A stretch of DNA of 64,000 nucleotides from Sporolactobacillus spathodeae (GTDB lineage: Bacteria; Bacillota; Bacilli; Bacillales; Sporolactobacillaceae): contig NZ_JAFBEV010000001.1 of NCBI RefSeq assembly GCF_016908935.1, positions 62,001 through 126,000 of the forward strand. The letters run 5' to 3'. Below the pieces are notes generated by a model, which was not told the DNA's origin, searched no databases, and was given only the letters and a program-made list of their open reading frames with translations. The position numbers and the translations under genes were made by a program. The first letter of the stretch is position 1, and each line of letters starts with the position of its first letter. Positions 62,409 through 64,000 of the stretch are shown here, in pieces.

Positions 62409-63269
62409 ATGAAAAACAACAATACATGGTTTTGGCTCTTTCTTGCTCCGGTCATGCTCGCATTATTCTTTGTTGTGATACTCCCTTTAATCTTCGGGAT
62501 ATATTATTCGTTTACGGATTGGAATGGAATTATCGCGACACGTTTTGTTGGGATTAAAAATTACATCAATGTTTTTCAAAGTACGACATTCTTGAATGCG
62601 CTTTGGTTCACAACAAAATTTGCAGTTGTGGCTATTATCATGGAAAACGTGATTGGACTCGCGCTTGCCATGCTTGTGACACAGAAATTTAAAGGCAGAC
62701 ATTTACTGCGCACGGTGTTTTTCATGCCGAATCTGATCGGCGGTCTGATTCTCGGGTTTATCTGGCAGTTTATTTTTATCAAGGCGTTTGCCGCCGTTGG
62801 CAATGTGATTGGCGTATCAGCGCTTGAGTCGTGGCTAGCCACACCAGGAACGGGCTTTTGGGGAATGATTATCCTGATGAGCTGGCAATATGCTGGCTAT
62901 ATTATGGTCATCTATATCGCCTACCTTGAGAATGTCGATCATGAACTGATTGAAGCGGCTGAGATTGACGGGGCGAGTGCTTGGCAACGCTTCTTGCATA
63001 TTACGATACCGATGATTGCGCCAGCTTTCACGATAAACGTCTTTCTGACATTGTCTAATTCGTTTAAATTATATGATCAGAACCTTTCATTAACCGCAGG
63101 CGGTCCCTATGATTCGACTCAAATGCTCGCAATGGATATTTATAATACGGCTTTTAGTCAAAATAATATGGCGCTTGGCCAATCCAAAGCAGTGGTTTTC
63201 TTTCTCATTGTTGCCATCATCTCGTTAACACAAGTCTACTATAGCAAGAAACGGGAGGTGGAAGTTTAA
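62409..63269 (+). CDS. Sugar ABC transporter permease (MalF-type)
   Basis: 286 aa, six membrane helices. The cytoplasmic EAA loop that docks the ATPase is EAAEIDGASAWQRFLHITIP. ATG 62409 follows GGGAG by 8-9 bases; ATG 62394 has none. Its stop overlaps the next start (TAATG). The ATPase is not in the window and may be a shared MsmX-type protein. Confidence 0.92.
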   Translation: MKNNNTWFWLFLAPVMLALFFVVILPLIFGIYYSFTDWNGIIATRFVGIKNYINVFQSTTFLNALWFTTKFAVVAIIMENVIGLALAMLVTQKFKGRHLLRTVFFMPNLIGGLILGFIWQFIFIKAFAAVGNVIGVSALESWLATPGTGFWGMIILMSWQYAGYIMVIYIAYLENVDHELIEAAEIDGASAWQRFLHITIPMIAPAFTINVFLTLSNSFKLYDQNLSLTAGGPYDSTQMLAMDIYNTAFSQNNMALGQSKAVVFFLIVAIISLTQVYYSKKREVEV

Positions 63270-64000
63270 TGAAGAACAAACACATGTCGATTCGAATGAT
63301 TCAAGTGGTGTCATTCTTACTCGGTATTATCTGGTTGTTACCCTTTTATTTAATGGTCGTCAATTCTTTGAAAACTAAAAAGGATATTTTTGTTAACACA
63401 TTGGGCTTTCCAAACCCATTTTCTGCTTCTAATTATCCCGACGCCATGCAACAACTGGATTTTTTGAAATCACTGACGAATTCAGTATTGATTACGATTG
63501 TCAGCGTTAGCATCATCATTATCTTTTCATCGATGGCTGCCTACGCGCTCGTACGGACAAAGAAAAAAATCAGCGGGATTATTTTCCTGATTTTTGCATC
63601 TGCTATGCTTATCCCCTTTCAGTCGGTCATGATACCGCTCGTTTCGATATTTGGTAAAGTCCATATGCTCAACCGAATTGGGATTATCTTCATGTATCTT
63701 GGGTTCGGATCCAGTCTCTCTATCTTCCTCTACCATGGATCGCTGAAGTCGATTCCAACCGCATTAGACGAAGCGGCTCGTATCGATGGTTGCAACCGTT
63801 GGCAGACCTTTTGGTATGTTATTTTTCCAATGTTGAAACCGATCACGGTAACGGTTGCAATTCTGAACGCCATTTGGATTTGGAACGACTATTTGCTTCC
63901 ATCGCTTGTCATCAATGCACCGGACACGCAGACGATACCGCTGAAAATGTTCTATTTCTTTGGCGAGTATACGAAACAATGGAATTTGGCACTTGCTGGG
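63269..64000 (+). CDS. Sugar ABC transporter permease (MalG-type), 3' truncated by window
   Basis: Starts at ATG 63269 (ribosome site GGGAGGTGG), overlapping the preceding stop by one base, and runs open to the right edge (about 244 codons). Five or so membrane helices; the EAA loop is DEAARIDGCNRWQTFWYVIF. Partner of the MalF-type permease; the end of the gene lies outside. Confidence 0.93.
   Translation, partial: MKNKHMSIRMIQVVSFLLGIIWLLPFYLMVVNSLKTKKDIFVNTLGFPNPFSASNYPDAMQQLDFLKSLTNSVLITIVSVSIIIIFSSMAAYALVRTKKKISGIIFLIFASAMLIPFQSVMIPLVSIFGKVHMLNRIGIIFMYLGFGSSLSIFLYHGSLKSIPTALDEAARIDGCNRWQTFWYVIFPMLKPITVTVAILNAIWIWNDYLLPSLVINAPDTQTIPLKMFYFFGEYTKQWNLALAG

Overview
The window reads as chromosomal DNA of a low-to-middle-GC, spore-forming member of the Bacilli, close to Bacillus/Sporolactobacillus. 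The evidence is the close relationship of most proteins to Bacillus families, TTG/GTG starts with strong GGAGG-type ribosome binding sites, B. subtilis-like gene order (pbpF-hemE-hemH-hemY-yhgD-yhgE; dapF-yutM; pgi next to yuzA), Bacillus-type regulatory sites (LexA, WalR, Rex, cre), and a YjcZ-family small protein preceded by a sigma-K-like promoter. No phage, integrase, transposase or CRISPR array was seen. The species cannot be named from sequence alone.

Layout. 1-3.3 kb: dapF, an A-type Fe-S carrier and a type II NADH dehydrogenase with a Rex-like operator. 3.5-6.7 kb: two divergent XRE regulators, asparagine synthetase AsnB and a DUF378 membrane protein. 6.8-11 kb: pgi, a YggT-like protein behind a structured leader, tRNA-Ala(CGC) and an amino-acid permease. 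11.3-20.6 kb: class A PBP, coproporphyrin-type haem genes, the TetR repressor YhgD and the export-type membrane protein YhgE, with two inverted copies of a TGAC/GTCA operator beside yhgD and yhgE. 20.8-27 kb: histidine phosphatase, lipoate ligase, M48 protease, D-Ala-D-Ala ligase and a 3D-domain cell-wall protein with a WalR box. 27.2-37.1 kb: mostly single genes (thioesterase, YjcZ peptide, riboflavin ECF S component under an FMN riboswitch, MenA, YdbC-type ssDNA-binding protein with LexA boxes, Nudix, MscL, Cu/Zn SOD, FabL, OsmC, PAP2, PpiB, thiamine-binding protein). 37.4-49.3 kb: the addB-addA-sbcD-sbcC recombination operon under a LexA box. 49.5-57.3 kb: RND exporter, YitT protein, lysozyme-like protein and a second asparagine synthetase (AsnO type). 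57.7-64 kb: an alpha-glucan utilisation cluster (LacI regulator, GH13 alpha-glycosidase, sugar ABC binding protein, two permeases), the last gene running off the window.

How it fits together. DNA-break repair (AddAB, SbcCD) and an ssDNA-binding YdbC protein share SOS-type control. Envelope genes (PBP, Ddl, 3D-domain protein, both Asn synthetases, lysozyme-like protein, PAP2) are scattered through the window. Respiratory functions (NDH-2, MenA, haem genes, Fe-S carrier) indicate a menaquinone-based chain with redox control.

The most conspicuous structure not explained by genes is a dispersed intergenic repeat family: about fourteen full, deleted or decayed copies, all in the same orientation regardless of neighbouring gene direction, in two subfamilies plus a hybrid, the commoner one ending in a terminator-like hairpin.
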